Source of the DNA: Acidobacteriota bacterium
GTDB lineage: Bacteria > Acidobacteriota > Vicinamibacteria > Vicinamibacterales > CAVVIG01
Direction: 5' to 3'
Length of the DNA stretch: 64,000 nt
NCBI GenBank assembly: GCA_020850715.1
Contig: JADZED010000027.1
Coordinates: 124,001 to 188,000 of the forward strand
How positions within the stretch are numbered: the first letter of the stretch is position 1; each line of letters starts with the position of its first letter. Under the pieces are notes generated by a model. It ran no database searches. It was not told the DNA's origin and was given only the letters and a program-made list of their open reading frames with translations. The position numbers were made by a program, and so were the translations under genes. Below are positions 1 through 9,322 of this stretch, piece after piece.

Positions 1-130
1 TATACTCGGGCGGACGCCACGACGACTACGATCGACGGATACATTAGCGAGGCCGGGGTTCACGCCCGGCGCGGGCGCGAGTCGAGCCCGAAACGGGCGG
101 GTCCGGCACCGGCGCGAGCGGCGCTCGACG

Positions 131-568
131 CTACTTGAGGCTCCAGGGCAGACGCACGCCGCCGATGGCAAGCGCCAGCGTGGAGCCGAGCACCGGCAGA
201 CCGTAGCCGCTCGACCAGAAGGCGTAGCGGAACAGCGCGCCGCTGGCGAACTGGAAGTTCAACGCCATCAGGAACAGCACCAGCGCGAACAGCGGCGTCC
301 AGACCCCGAGCACCAGCGCGAGACCACAGCCGAATTCACCCAGCGGAACCAGCCGCGCGAAGAACGGAACGCCGGGAATCGCGAAGCGCTCCAGATAGCC
401 GGCAACGATGGAGCCGGCCGGCACGCTCTGATGCCACGCGTCCAGTTGCGCCCGCAGGATCGACGAGTCGATGAACCAGCGAAGCTTGCCGAGCGCCTCG
501 AAGATGAAGAAGATGCCGATCGCGATGCGCAGAATCGAAAGGCCTGTGCCCTGTCTGTCGATCGCCAT
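131..568 (-). CDS. DoxX-family membrane protein
   Basis: A 145-residue protein with four hydrophobic segments (about residues 9-27, 67-87, 90-108 and 118-138) and the DoxX pattern of an early LRIAIGIFFIFEALGKL helix and a central GEFGCGLALVLGVWTP helix. Family members are small inner-membrane proteins, some tied to quinone or thiol redox systems; the exact role is unknown. It lies 27 bases after the stop of the cupin gene on the same strand and is probably its operon partner. The ATG at 568 is the only sensible start. The 130 bases to the left edge hold no feature I can support. Confidence 0.8.
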   Translation of the reverse strand: MAIDRQGTGLSILRIAIGIFFIFEALGKLRWFIDSSILRAQLDAWHQSVPAGSIVAGYLERFAIPGVPFFARLVPLGEFGCGLALVLGVWTPLFALVLFLMALNFQFASGALFRYAFWSSGYGLPVLGSTLALAIGGVRLPWSLK

Positions 569-595
569 GTCAGCCGCACCTCCCCGGCGCGCGCG

Positions 596-964
596 TCATC
601 GCACGCGGCGGAAGTAGTCGTCCGTGTGGTCGAGCCAGTCCTGCCGGATGGGGCTGAACACGTCGAGCTCGAACGTGTCCTCGAGCGCCTCCGCCTGGTG
701 CTCCACCCAGGACGGGATGTGCAGCACTTCCCCCTCGCGCACCGTGATCGCCTCGCCGCCGACGAGAAACCTGAGCGCCCCCTGCAGGATGTACGACATC
801 TGCTCGCTCTCGTGGGCGTGCATCGGCACCAGGCAGCCGCGCTTCACGTAGACCTGCGCGAGCATCTCGCGTTCGCCGGTGACGAGTTTCCGTGAGACCA
901 TCTCGGTGACCTTTTCGAGCGCGATCTCGTCCCATCGATACAGGCGCACGGGCTGAACGGCCAT
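596..964 (-). CDS. cupin-domain protein
   Basis: A 122-residue single-domain cupin. Motif 1 is seen as [16 protein letters not shown] (two His and a Glu as metal ligands) and motif 2 as [16 protein letters not shown] (last His ligand). Such proteins are small beta-barrel metal binders with dioxygenase, isomerase or sensor roles, and the substrate cannot be told. I chose the ATG at 964, which gives [14 protein letters not shown]; a longer in-frame reading to 1075 would run into the promoter and start of the divergent E1 gene. A TATGCT box (minus strand, 980-975) lies 10 bases before this ATG, so the transcript may be leaderless. Confidence 0.82.
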   Translation of the reverse strand: MAVQPVRLYRWDEIALEKVTEMVSRKLVTGEREMLAQVYVKRGCLVPMHAHESEQMSYILQGALRFLVGGEAITVREGEVLHIPSWVEHQAEALEDTFELDVFSPIRQDWLDHTDDYFRRVR

Positions 965-1010
965 GGCGGGCGGAAGCATATACCATCCGGGCCGGGGTAT
1001 AATCCGCTCG
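965..1010. promoter_or_regulatory. divergent promoter pair, cupin / E1 dehydrogenase
   Basis: A perfect plus-strand TATAAT at 998-1003 sits 7 bases before the ATG of the E1 gene. A minus-strand TATGCT at 980-975 sits 10 bases before the cupin ATG. Exactly 17 bases separate the two hexamers, so each occupies the place expected for the other's -35 box. Both transcripts would start at or within a few bases of their start codons, and the two promoters could not easily be occupied at once. Confidence 0.65.
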
Positions 1011-3140
1011 ATGAAGGCGAGCGTCGCCAGTCGGCCGCCCGATCGCGCGGCCGATTTCGAGGGTCTCGACCGCACCGCGCTTCTCGCCGCCTACCGCTGC
1101 ATGCTCCTGTCGCGGCGGCTCGACGACAAGGAGATTCAACTCAAGCACCAGAGCCAGATGTTCTTCCAGATCAGCGGCGCCGGCCACGAGGCCGTGCAGA
1201 TCGCCGCCGGTCTCGTGCTCCAGCCCTCCTACGACTGGTTCTATCCGTATTACCGCGACCGCGCGCTCTGCCTGCAGCTCGGGATGACGCCGCTCGAGAT
1301 GCTGCTCGGCGGCGTCGCGTCGAGGGACGATCCAAGCTCCGGCGGCCGCCAGATGCCTTCTCACTGGGGACACAGGGCGCTGCACATCGTGTCGGAATCG
1401 AGCGCCACCGGCACGCAGGTGCTGCAGGCGGTCGGCGCCGCCGAGGCCGGCGTGATCTTCAGCCGCGTCGTCGGCATTCCGGATCGCGACGCGCGCTTCA
1501 AGGCCGACGAGATCGTCTACACCTCGCTCGGCGAGGGCGCGACGAGCGAAGGCGAGTTCTGGGAGGCGATCTGCGCGGCATGCGAGCGGCGCCTGCCGGT
1601 GCTCTTCCTCGTCGAGGACAACGGCTACGCCATCTCCGTCCCGGTGGAGGTGCAGACGCCCGGCGGAGACATCTCGCGGCTGCTGCGCAACATGCCGGGC
1701 CTGCACCTCGGCTCGATCGACGGCACCGACTTCTTCGCCAGCCTGCGCGCCATGCGCGAGGCGGCCGCATACGTGCGCGCCCGCAAGGGGCCGGCGCTCG
1801 TGCACGCCCGCGTGGTTCGTCCGTACTCGCATTCGCTCTCCGACGACGAACGCCTGTACAAGACGCCGGCCGAACGCGAGGCCGAGGCCGGACGCGATCC
1901 GATCGCGCGCTTCACCGGGTTCCTGCTCGCGAATCAGCTCGCGACGCAAGCCGACCTCGCGCGGATCTCGGCCGAGATCGACGACGAGGTGAACGCGGCC
2001 GCCGCACGCGCGCTCCAGGCCGAAAAGCCGCCGCGGCACACGGCGGAGTGGTGGGTCTACTCGCCCGACGTCGACCCGACCTCGGCGGCGTTCGACACGC
2101 CCGCGCAGCCCGAGGGCAAGCCGGACACGATGGTCGCGGCGATCAACCAGACGCTCGGCGACGAGATGGCGCACGACCCCCGGATCGTCGTGTTCGGCGA
2201 GGACGTCGCCGATGCGAGCCGCCGCGACGCGCTGGCCGTCGTCCCGGGCAAGGGGGGCGTCTTCAAGCTGACCCACGGGCTCCAGCGCCGGTTCGGCGAC
2301 GACCGCGTGTTCAACACGCCGATCGCAGAGGCCGCGATCATCGGGCGCGCCGTCGGCATGGCGACGCGCGGCCTCAAGCCGGTCGTCGAGATCCAGTTCT
2401 TCGACTACATCTGGCCGGCGATGATGCAGCTGCGCGACGAGATGTCGATGCTGCGCTATCGCTCGGGGAACAACTTCTCCTGTCCGATGGTCGTGCGCGT
2501 GCCGATCGGCGGATACCTCCGCGGCGGCGGGCCCTACCACAGCCAGTCGGGCGAGAGCATCTTCGCGCACTGTCCGGGTATCCGGATTGCGTTCCCGTCC
2601 AACGCCGTCGACGCCGCCGGCCTGCTGCGGACCGCCATCCGTTGCGACGACCCCGTGCTCTTCCTCGAGCACAAGCACCTGTACAGGCAGACGTACAACA
2701 AGGGCCAGTATCCGGGCAGAGACTTCATGATCCCGTTCGGGAAGGCGAGCCTCCGCCGCGACGGCGACGACGTGACGCTGGTCACCTGGGGCGCGCTGGT
2801 CCAGCGATCGCTGATTGCCGCGCAGCAGGCCGGGAAAGACGGCATCAGCGTGGCGGTGCTCGACCTCCGGACGATCGTGCCGTACGACTGGCCTGCGATC
2901 GCGGCGCACGTGAAACGGACCAGCCGTGTGATCGTGGCCCACGAGGATCAGCTGATGTGCGGCTTCGGCGCCGAGATCGCCGCGCGCATCGCCGGGGAGC
3001 TGTTCGACGCGCTCGACGCGCCGGTGCGGCGCGTCGGCGCGCTGAACTGCCCGGTGGCGTACTCGCCGGACCTGGAAGAGGCGATCCTGCCGCAGTCGGC
3101 CGACATCCTGGACGCCATCCGCGAGACCGCCCGGTACTAG
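1011..3140 (+). CDS. 2-oxoacid dehydrogenase E1, fused alpha-beta subunits
   Basis: A 709-residue thiamine-diphosphate enzyme with the E1 alpha part first and the E1 beta (transketolase-like) part second. The ThDP/Mg motif runs from [13 protein letters not shown] (about 174-186) to the Asn of EDNGYAIS (204). The beta part starts near residue 375 and holds [10 protein letters not shown] and [12 protein letters not shown]. It decarboxylates a 2-oxoacid (branched-chain type or pyruvate) and passes the acyl group to the E2 lipoyl domain. The matching E2 and E3 are about 43 kb away at 45745-48630. I preferred the ATG at 1011 to the earlier one at 963 because TATAAT lies just upstream of it and the 963 start would cover that box. 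Confidence 0.9.
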   Translation: MKASVASRPPDRAADFEGLDRTALLAAYRCMLLSRRLDDKEIQLKHQSQMFFQISGAGHEAVQIAAGLVLQPSYDWFYPYYRDRALCLQLGMTPLEMLLGGVASRDDPSSGGRQMPSHWGHRALHIVSESSATGTQVLQAVGAAEAGVIFSRVVGIPDRDARFKADEIVYTSLGEGATSEGEFWEAICAACERRLPVLFLVEDNGYAISVPVEVQTPGGDISRLLRNMPGLHLGSIDGTDFFASLRAMREAAAYVRARKGPALVHARVVRPYSHSLSDDERLYKTPAEREAEAGRDPIARFTGFLLANQLATQADLARISAEIDDEVNAAAARALQAEKPPRHTAEWWVYSPDVDPTSAAFDTPAQPEGKPDTMVAAINQTLGDEMAHDPRIVVFGEDVADASRRDALAVVPGKGGVFKLTHGLQRRFGDDRVFNTPIAEAAIIGRAVGMATRGLKPVVEIQFFDYIWPAMMQLRDEMSMLRYRSGNNFSCPMVVRVPIGGYLRGGGPYHSQSGESIFAHCPGIRIAFPSNAVDAAGLLRTAIRCDDPVLFLEHKHLYRQTYNKGQYPGRDFMIPFGKASLRRDGDDVTLVTWGALVQRSLIAAQQAGKDGISVAVLDLRTIVPYDWPAIAAHVKRTSRVIVAHEDQLMCGFGAEIAARIAGELFDALDAPVRRVGALNCPVAYSPDLEEAILPQSADILDAIRETARY

Positions 3141-3372
3141 TCGACCGTACTCGCTGAAGTACCGCCACCGGGGCGACGGGCGGCCGCGAACGTGGTGCGC
3201 GGCCGGACGCGGAGCCGGCAGCCGAGACACCCGCTCTTCGGAGCACCCCGGTGGGGCTGTTCGCGGACGGGACCCGGCGCCCGGCGGCACTGATTCAGCC
3301 GGGACAGTCCACCAGCGGCGCCCCGGCATCCCGCCCCCGGCGCGAAGCGCCGGCGCCGAGTATCCTTGGGAC

Positions 3373-4446
3373 GTGCGTGTCGCGCTGACCGCATCGCTCG
3401 CCGCCCTGCTCGCCGCCCCCTGGGCGCGCTCCGCCGCGCGGCCGGTCGACGAGATCCGATCGATCCGCGCGGTGCCGGCGCACGTCGCCGGCCGTTTCCG
3501 CAATCCCGCCGGCTTCCAGCAGTCCGCCTCGGGCCAGTACTTCGTGTTCGATCGCGGCGCGCACGTCGTGTACGGCCTCGATGCGCAGCAGCAGAGCTCG
3601 TGGGCCATCGTCCACATCGGCTTCGAGGAGGGGCGGATCATCGATCCGACCGCCTTCTCGGTCGAGCCCGGCGGCACCTTCGCGGTCGCCGATGCGCCGA
3701 ACAACCGCCGGCGCATCCAGATCTTCTCGCCGGCCGGCTTCCGCATCGGCGGCTTCCTGCTGCCCGGCGGCGCGCCGATGCGCATCGTCTTCGACAACGT
3801 CGCCGTCAGCGGGATTGGCGCCCTGCAGTACACGGGCGAGTCGATCCTGATCTCGCAGCCCGACACCGGCGCGCTCATCACCGAGTACGCGCTGTCTGGC
3901 GCCGTGAAGCGCCAGATCGGCCGTCTCCGGCCTACCGGCCACGAAGACGACCCCGACGTGCACGTCGCGCTGAACAGCGGCATCCCGCTGGTCGATCCGG
4001 CCGGCGGCTACTACTTCGTGTTCCAGACCGGCGTCCCCATGATGCGGAAGTACGACGAGGCCGGCGATCTCGTGTTCGAGCGCGTCATCCAGGGACGCGA
4101 GATCGACGACCTGGTCGCGCGCCTGCCGACGACCTGGCGGCGGCCGTCGAACGGTCCGGGCCGGGCGCCCTCGACACGCCAGGACCGGGGCGCTTCGACA
4201 GGGCCGGCGCGCGCGGAGGACGAATTGCCGCTGGTCGGACCGACGGTGCGCTCGGCCGCCGTGGACGCGAAGGGCAGCCTGTGGGTTGCGTTCGTCGTCC
4301 CTTACATCTACGTGTTCGATCGGGACGGCGACAAGATCCGCACGCTGCAGTTCCGCGGGGCGGGCATCGTCTCGCCCAACAGCATGTTCTTCGGCCGGGA
4401 CGGCCGACTGCTCGTGACGCCGGGCCTCTACGAGCTCAGGCCGTGA
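3373..4446 (+). CDS. secreted beta-propeller-like protein
   Basis: A 357-residue protein with a signal peptide (hydrophobic core about 5-16, AxA-like site near 20). The repeats resemble NHL/6-bladed propeller blades, for example FVFDRGAHVVYGLDAQ, FAVADAPNNRRRIQIFSPAG and VFDRDGDKIRTLQF. Residues about 255-285 are a low-complexity Pro/Arg/Gly insert. The function is unknown; such proteins often bind ligands or peptidoglycan in the periplasm. The start is GTG at 3373, 6 bases after a TATCCT box (3361-3366). Its stop overlaps the GTG of the ABC ATPase, so the three genes up to 6163 are probably one operon. The 232 bases upstream of this gene contain no recognisable gene. Confidence 0.7.
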   Translation: MRVALTASLAALLAAPWARSAARPVDEIRSIRAVPAHVAGRFRNPAGFQQSASGQYFVFDRGAHVVYGLDAQQQSSWAIVHIGFEEGRIIDPTAFSVEPGGTFAVADAPNNRRRIQIFSPAGFRIGGFLLPGGAPMRIVFDNVAVSGIGALQYTGESILISQPDTGALITEYALSGAVKRQIGRLRPTGHEDDPDVHVALNSGIPLVDPAGGYYFVFQTGVPMMRKYDEAGDLVFERVIQGREIDDLVARLPTTWRRPSNGPGRAPSTRQDRGASTGPARAEDELPLVGPTVRSAAVDAKGSLWVAFVVPYIYVFDRDGDKIRTLQFRGAGIVSPNSMFFGRDGRLLVTPGLYELRP

Positions 4447-5366
4447 TTGCGGCGCAGGGCCTCTCGCGCGCCTTCGGCGGCCGCACGGTGGTCGATGCGG
4501 TCTCGTTCGAAGTGAACCGGTCGGAGATCGTCGCGCTGCTCGGCCCCAACGGCGCCGGGAAGACGACGACCATGCGGATGCTGGCGGGCCTGGTGAAGCC
4601 GACGCGCGGGAGCGTGCACGTGCTCGGGGTCGAGCTCACGCGGGCGACCGGGCCGGACCTGCGGGCGCGCATCGGCTTCCTCACCGAATCGCCGGGGCTG
4701 TGGGACCGGCTCACCGTGCGGGAGAACCTGCGCGTGTACGCGTCGATCTACGGCATCGCGGACGCGGATCGCGTCATCGCCCGGGCGCTCGATCTGTTCG
4801 AGCTGACGCCGCACGGCCTCGCGCGGGCGGCCGAGCTGTCCAAGGGCATGCGCCAGAAGGTCGCGCTCGCACGCGCGCTGCTGCACGAGCCGCCGGTCCT
4901 GCTGCTCGACGAGCCCACCTCGGGCCTCGACCCGGAGATCGCGCGCAGCGTGCGCGCGCTGCTGCGGGAGCGGCGCGCGGCCGGCTGCGCGATCCTCGTG
5001 TCCACGCACAATCTCGACGAGGCCGAGCGCGTCGCCGACCGCGTCGCCGTGCTGCACGGGCGCCTCGTGGCCATCGATCGCCCCGCCGCGCTGCGCCAGC
5101 GGCTGATGACCGGCCGGGTCGTCGTGCGCCTGGCCGGCGACCCGGCGCCGCACCTGCCGATCGTCCGCCGGTTCGACGCCGCACCTGAGGTCGACGGCGC
5201 CTCTCTCACGCTCTCGCTTCCGCGGGCCGAACAGGAGGTGCCGGCGCTGGTGCGCGCGCTGGCCGCCGCCGGCGCCGGGATCGTGGAGGTCCGCCACGAG
5301 ATGCCGGCGCTCGAGGACGTCTATCTGCGCCTGCTCGGCGAGGATCGCGGGAGGCCGGCGTCGTGA
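4443..5366 (+). CDS. ABC transporter ATP-binding protein
   Basis: A 307-residue nucleotide-binding subunit. It shows Walker A GPNGAGKT, a signature ELSKGMRQKVALARA (LSKGM in place of LSGGQ, common in the NatA/CcmA-like branch), Walker B VLLLDEPTSGLDP and the switch His in VSTHNLDEAERVAD. The C-terminal 90 residues resemble the extension of ABC-2 type exporter ATPases. The start is GTG at 4443, inside the stop of the upstream gene. It overlaps the permease gene by four bases (GTGA), so the two are translationally coupled and form one exporter of unknown substrate, possibly Na+ or a drug. Confidence 0.88.
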   Translation: MIAAQGLSRAFGGRTVVDAVSFEVNRSEIVALLGPNGAGKTTTMRMLAGLVKPTRGSVHVLGVELTRATGPDLRARIGFLTESPGLWDRLTVRENLRVYASIYGIADADRVIARALDLFELTPHGLARAAELSKGMRQKVALARALLHEPPVLLLDEPTSGLDPEIARSVRALLRERRAAGCAILVSTHNLDEAERVADRVAVLHGRLVAIDRPAALRQRLMTGRVVVRLAGDPAPHLPIVRRFDAAPEVDGASLTLSLPRAEQEVPALVRALAAAGAGIVEVRHEMPALEDVYLRLLGEDRGRPAS

Positions 5367-6163
5367 AGAAGTACCGTGTGCGCGCGCTCGTCGGGAAGGA
5401 ACTGCGGGAAGTGTCACGCAACCTCGCCGTGCTGCTGCCGGTCGGCATCGTCACCATGGTTGCCCTCGTGCTGCCGTTCGTCGTGGCGATGGGGATCCCG
5501 GCGATCACGGGGCACCCGCTCGGCGACGATCGCGATCTGGTCAACGTCAGCGGCGCGATCCCGGGCCCCGGCTATCTGGCCGGCGAGGCGAGGGTCCAGT
5601 ACTTCCTGTTCCAGCAGTTCCTGCTCGTCTTCCTGCTGATGCCGATCACCGGCGCGATGGCCCTGGCCGCGCACGCCGTGGTCGGCGAGAAGCAGGCGCG
5701 CACGCTCGAGCCGCTGCTGGCGACGCCGGTCACGACCGCGGAGCTGCTCGTCGCGAAGGTGCTCGGCGCGCTGGCGCCGACGCTGGGGATTGCCCTGCCC
5801 GGCCTCGTGCTGTATTTCGCCGGCATCGCCGCGCTCGCCGAGCCTGGCGTGCTGCGCGCGATGCTCGTGCCGCGCACGCTGCTGATGATCGGCCTGCTCG
5901 GCCCGGCGGCGGCGCTCGTCTCGCTGCAGGCGGCGATCGTCGTCTCGTCGCGCGTGAACGACGCGCGCACGGCGCAGCAGTTCGGCGTGCTGCTGATCCT
6001 GCCGCTCACGGTCGTCCTCATCGCGCAGTTCACCGGAAGCCTGTGGCTCACCACCGCGCAGCTCGCGCTGATCGGCCTCGGGCTGCTGGCGTTGTGGGCC
6101 GCGCTGACGCTGGTCAGCGTCGTGCTGTTCGAGCGGGAGACGATTCTCACGCGGTGGAGATAG
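5363..6163 (+). CDS. ABC-2 type exporter permease
   Basis: A 266-residue integral membrane protein with about six hydrophobic segments. It carries the ABC-2 signature VVGEKQARTLEPLLATPVTTAELLVAKVLG (given in two parts: VVGEKQARTLEPLLATPV, then TTAELLVAKVLG), as in NatB-like permeases. It pairs with the ATPase encoded just upstream. The start GTG overlaps the ATPase stop. No gene follows for about 880 bases. Confidence 0.85.
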   Translation: MKKYRVRALVGKELREVSRNLAVLLPVGIVTMVALVLPFVVAMGIPAITGHPLGDDRDLVNVSGAIPGPGYLAGEARVQYFLFQQFLLVFLLMPITGAMALAAHAVVGEKQARTLEPLLATPVTTAELLVAKVLGALAPTLGIALPGLVLYFAGIAALAEPGVLRAMLVPRTLLMIGLLGPAAALVSLQAAIVVSSRVNDARTAQQFGVLLILPLTVVLIAQFTGSLWLTTAQLALIGLGLLALWAALTLVSVVLFERETILTRWR

Positions 6164-7042
6164 GACGGTCGGGCTCCGCCCGGCCGCCGCCGGCCTCCGG
6201 GAACGCGGCGGCGCCGCCCTCAGCCGGATGCCCGCTCGACACAGTCCGACCACGATCGGCGAGCGCCGTGCTATCTGCGGGCAATCCCCGGTTGGTTCGC
6301 CAACCCGGCCAGGCGCGGGTCAGCGGTCCACGCCTGCAGGCGCCCGACCAGCGCGGGCGCCAGCAGGTGCGCCGCAATTCAGCCCATTCCGCGTCCGTGC
6401 AGCCGGCGCTCGCGCACGAACGCGACGCGGCACGGTGAGGCACCTCGGGTGCCTGATGCATCCACTCATCACTCGCCAACGGACGCTGGCGGCCGCCTTG
6501 GTCCCCGACGCGAAGCTCCCCGCAGACAAGCGCATGACCGCGCGCGTCGTCCCGGCTCGAGAGCCGGTTCAGCGCGGCCGCGCAGGACGCGCGATTCGAC
6601 AGGAAGCGGGGCCAGATCGAGGTGTCGGCGGAAGACGATTACGCGGAAGACTCGCCGGCCCTCGCGGCATCCTCGCGCCGGCGTCTGGGCTCTCGCGCGT
6701 GCGGCTCCGATCCGTGCACCGACGAAGACGCTCGTGCGCGCCATGCCGTACCGGCGCCTCGAAACCGAGTCGGACAGCACGTATCGATCTTCGCGCCCGC
6801 GAGGTGCAGCGTCTTCTTCCTCCATACGGCTATTCCATGCGTAGAGGGCTCATCGAGATGGCCTGGCGCGATCCCTTCCCGTCTGCCGGTGCCGCGCGCG
6901 GACCGGGGCACGCCTGGCTCGTCCTGCGGGGCCTGCCGCCTGGATCCGCGACCCGGCGCGGCATGACGGCAGAAGGGGTGCCGGCCAGGCAGAGGCGCGG
7001 CCGAAGACGCACGAACCGCCACAACGACTATGCTGTAGTCCG
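6164..7042. other. gene-free stretch before the beta-oxidation operon
   Basis: About 880 bases without a convincing gene. Every open frame here is Arg/Pro/Ala-rich, matches no family I know and overlaps others in competing frames. Two things can be seen. A hairpin at 6290-6305 has a perfect 6-bp stem, GGTTGG/CCAACC, and a TTCG loop, in a position where it could end the ABC operon. A TATGCT box at 7029-7034 sits 8 bases before the fadN ATG. The rest may be decayed sequence. Confidence 0.5.
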
Positions 7043-9304
7043 ATGATCACGACTCCCATCCGCAGCGCCGCCGTCCTCGGCGCCGGCACCATGGGCGCAC
7101 AGATCGCCGCCCACCTGGCCAACGCCGGCGTGCCGTCGCTTCTGCTCGACGTGACCTCCGCCGCCGCGCGCGAGGGGCTGGCGCGCGCGCGCGGGCTGAA
7201 GCCCGATCCGTTCTTCGCGCCCGAGGCGGCGGCGCTCGTCTCGATCGGCGGCTTCGACGAGGACCTGCCGCGCATCGCCGAGGCCGACTGGATCGTCGAG
7301 GCGATCGTCGAACAACTCGACGCCAAACGCGCGCTGCTCGAGAGGGTCGACGCGCTGCGGCGCCCCGACACGATCGTCACCTCGAACACCTCGGGCATCC
7401 CGATTGCCGCGCTCGCCGAGGGCCGCAGCGAGGGATTCCGGCGCCACTGGCTCGGCACGCACTTCTTCAATCCGCCGCGTTACCTCCGGCTGCTGGAGGT
7501 GATCCCGACCTCCGACACCGACCCGGCGGCCGTCGAGCGGATCTCGCGCTTCGCCGGCCTGCGCCTCGGCAAAGGGGTCGTCGTCGCGAACGACTCGCCG
7601 AACTTCATCGCCAACCACATCGGCCTGTTCGGGGCGATGCTGCTCCTGCAGGCGCTCGCAACAGGCACCTACACGATCGAGGAGATCGACGCGATCACCG
7701 GCCCGGTGCTGGGCCGGCCGAAGAGCGCGACGTTCCGCACGTTCGACATCGCGGGCATCGACGTCCTCTGGCACGTCTGGAAGAACCTGCGGCTCGAGAT
7801 TCCTCCGCTCGTGGCGGCGCTCGTCGAGCGGGGATGGGTCGGCGACAAGACGGGCCAGGGCTTCTATCGCAAGGAGAAGCGCGGCGGCGAGACCGGGATC
7901 CTCACGCTGGATCCGGCGACGATGACCTACCGCCCGCGGCAGACGCCGCGCCTGCCGTCGCTCGAGGCGGCGGCCGCGATCGCGGACGTCTCCGAGCGCG
8001 TACGCACGCTCTTCGCCGGACAGGACAAGGCGGGAGCGCTCCTGCGGACCACGCTCGCGCCGACCCTCGTCCACACCGCCGCGGTCGCCCCCGACATCGC
8101 GCACTCGATCGACGATGTCGACCGCGCGATGAAGTGGGGCTTCGGCTGGGAGCTCGGCCCCTTCGAGCTGTTCGATGCGATCGGCGTCCGCGAAGTCATG
8201 GCCGCCGTGCCGGATGTACCGGCGCCCCCGCTGGTCGCCGCGCTCCTCCGCGCCGGCCGCAATCGCTTCCGCGACGGCGGCGTGCCGCCGGCCGGTCCGG
8301 ATCTCGAGATCCTCAGGGGCGCGAAGGAACGCCGCCAGATCGTGCGCCGGAACGCCGGCGCGAGCCTCGTCGATCTGGGCGACGGCGTTCTCGCCGTCGA
8401 GTTCCATTCCAAGCTGAACACGATCGGCGGCGACACGATCGAGATGCTGCACGCCGGCGTGAAGGAGGCCTCGACGAACTTCTGCGCGCTGGTCGTCGGC
8501 AACGACGCGGCGAACTTCTGCGCCGGCGCGAACATCATGCTGCTCCTCCTCGAGGCGCAGGAGGGCAACTGGGACGAGATCGATCTGATGGTGCGGGCGT
8601 TCCAGGGCGCCACCGCGGCGCTGCGCTACGCCGACGTGCCCGTGATCGTCGCGCCCGCCGGCCTGACCCTCGGCGGCGGCTGCGAGGTCGTGCTGCACGG
8701 CGATCGCGTGCAGGCGGCGGCCGAGAGCTACATCGGCCTGGTCGAAGCGGGCGTCGGGCTGATCCCGGCCGGCGGCGGCACCAAGGAAATGCTCGCACGC
8801 AGCGTCGAGGACCTGCCGTCGGCCCAGGCCGACCTGCTGCCGTACGTGCGGCGCGTGTTCGAAGCCATCGGCATGGCGACCGTGTCGACCAGCGCGGCCG
8901 GCGCCCGCACGCTGGGCATGCTGCGCGAGGTGGATCGCGTCACGATGAATCGGGAGCGGCTGATGGCCGATGCGAAGGCGGCGGCGCTCGAGCGGGTCCG
9001 CGAGGGCTACCAGACACCGCGGCCGCGCACGAACATCCCGGTCGGCGGCGAAACGGTGCTGGCGGCGCTCGAGCTCGGCGTCCACCTGGCCTGGCGCGCC
9101 GGGCGGCTCACCGATCACGACAAGGTGATCGGCCGCGCCCTCGCCAACGTGCTGGCGGGCGGCGCGCTGCCGCACCGCACCACCGTGTCCGAATCCCACC
9201 TCCTCGATCTCGAGCGCGAAGCGTTCCTGAAGCTCTGCGGCGAGCGCAAGACCCTGGAACGGATCCAGCACACGCTGAAGACGGGCAAGCCGTTGAGGAA
9301 CTGA
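7043..9304 (+). CDS. fadN: 3-hydroxyacyl-CoA dehydrogenase / enoyl-CoA hydratase
   Basis: A 753-residue two-domain beta-oxidation enzyme with the dehydrogenase first and the crotonase domain last, the FadN order rather than the FadB order. The NAD-binding loop is VLGAGTMGAQIA (about 9-20), and the dehydrogenase His region is GTHFFNPPRYLRLLEVI. The hydratase part has NFCAGANIMLL for the oxyanion hole, and both catalytic Glu positions are kept in LTLGGGCEVVLHGD and GLVEAGVGLIPAGGG. It converts enoyl-CoA to 3-ketoacyl-CoA in the cytoplasm. It heads an operon with two hydrolases, fadA and fadE. The transcript may be leaderless (TATGCT 8 bases before the ATG). Confidence 0.92.
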   Translation: MITTPIRSAAVLGAGTMGAQIAAHLANAGVPSLLLDVTSAAAREGLARARGLKPDPFFAPEAAALVSIGGFDEDLPRIAEADWIVEAIVEQLDAKRALLERVDALRRPDTIVTSNTSGIPIAALAEGRSEGFRRHWLGTHFFNPPRYLRLLEVIPTSDTDPAAVERISRFAGLRLGKGVVVANDSPNFIANHIGLFGAMLLLQALATGTYTIEEIDAITGPVLGRPKSATFRTFDIAGIDVLWHVWKNLRLEIPPLVAALVERGWVGDKTGQGFYRKEKRGGETGILTLDPATMTYRPRQTPRLPSLEAAAAIADVSERVRTLFAGQDKAGALLRTTLAPTLVHTAAVAPDIAHSIDDVDRAMKWGFGWELGPFELFDAIGVREVMAAVPDVPAPPLVAALLRAGRNRFRDGGVPPAGPDLEILRGAKERRQIVRRNAGASLVDLGDGVLAVEFHSKLNTIGGDTIEMLHAGVKEASTNFCALVVGNDAANFCAGANIMLLLLEAQEGNWDEIDLMVRAFQGATAALRYADVPVIVAPAGLTLGGGCEVVLHGDRVQAAAESYIGLVEAGVGLIPAGGGTKEMLARSVEDLPSAQADLLPYVRRVFEAIGMATVSTSAAGARTLGMLREVDRVTMNRERLMADAKAAALERVREGYQTPRPRTNIPVGGETVLAALELGVHLAWRAGRLTDHDKVIGRALANVLAGGALPHRTTVSESHLLDLEREAFLKLCGERKTLERIQHTLKTGKPLRN

Positions 9305-9322
9305 CACCTGGTCGAGCGGAAC

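Noticed and set aside
570-3983. Very long minus-strand open frame opposite the E1 and propeller genes
   Set aside because: It is antisense to genes with clear motifs, is Arg/Ala/Asp-rich without any domain, and arises from the GC-rich third codon positions of the real genes.
6164-7042. Several overlapping frames of 100-270 codons before fadN
   Set aside because: They compete with each other, are Arg/Pro-rich and have no start signals or recognisable motifs.
7028-9307. 759-codon minus-strand frame opposite fadN
   Set aside because: Mirror frame of a well-supported enzyme; no family signature and skewed composition.
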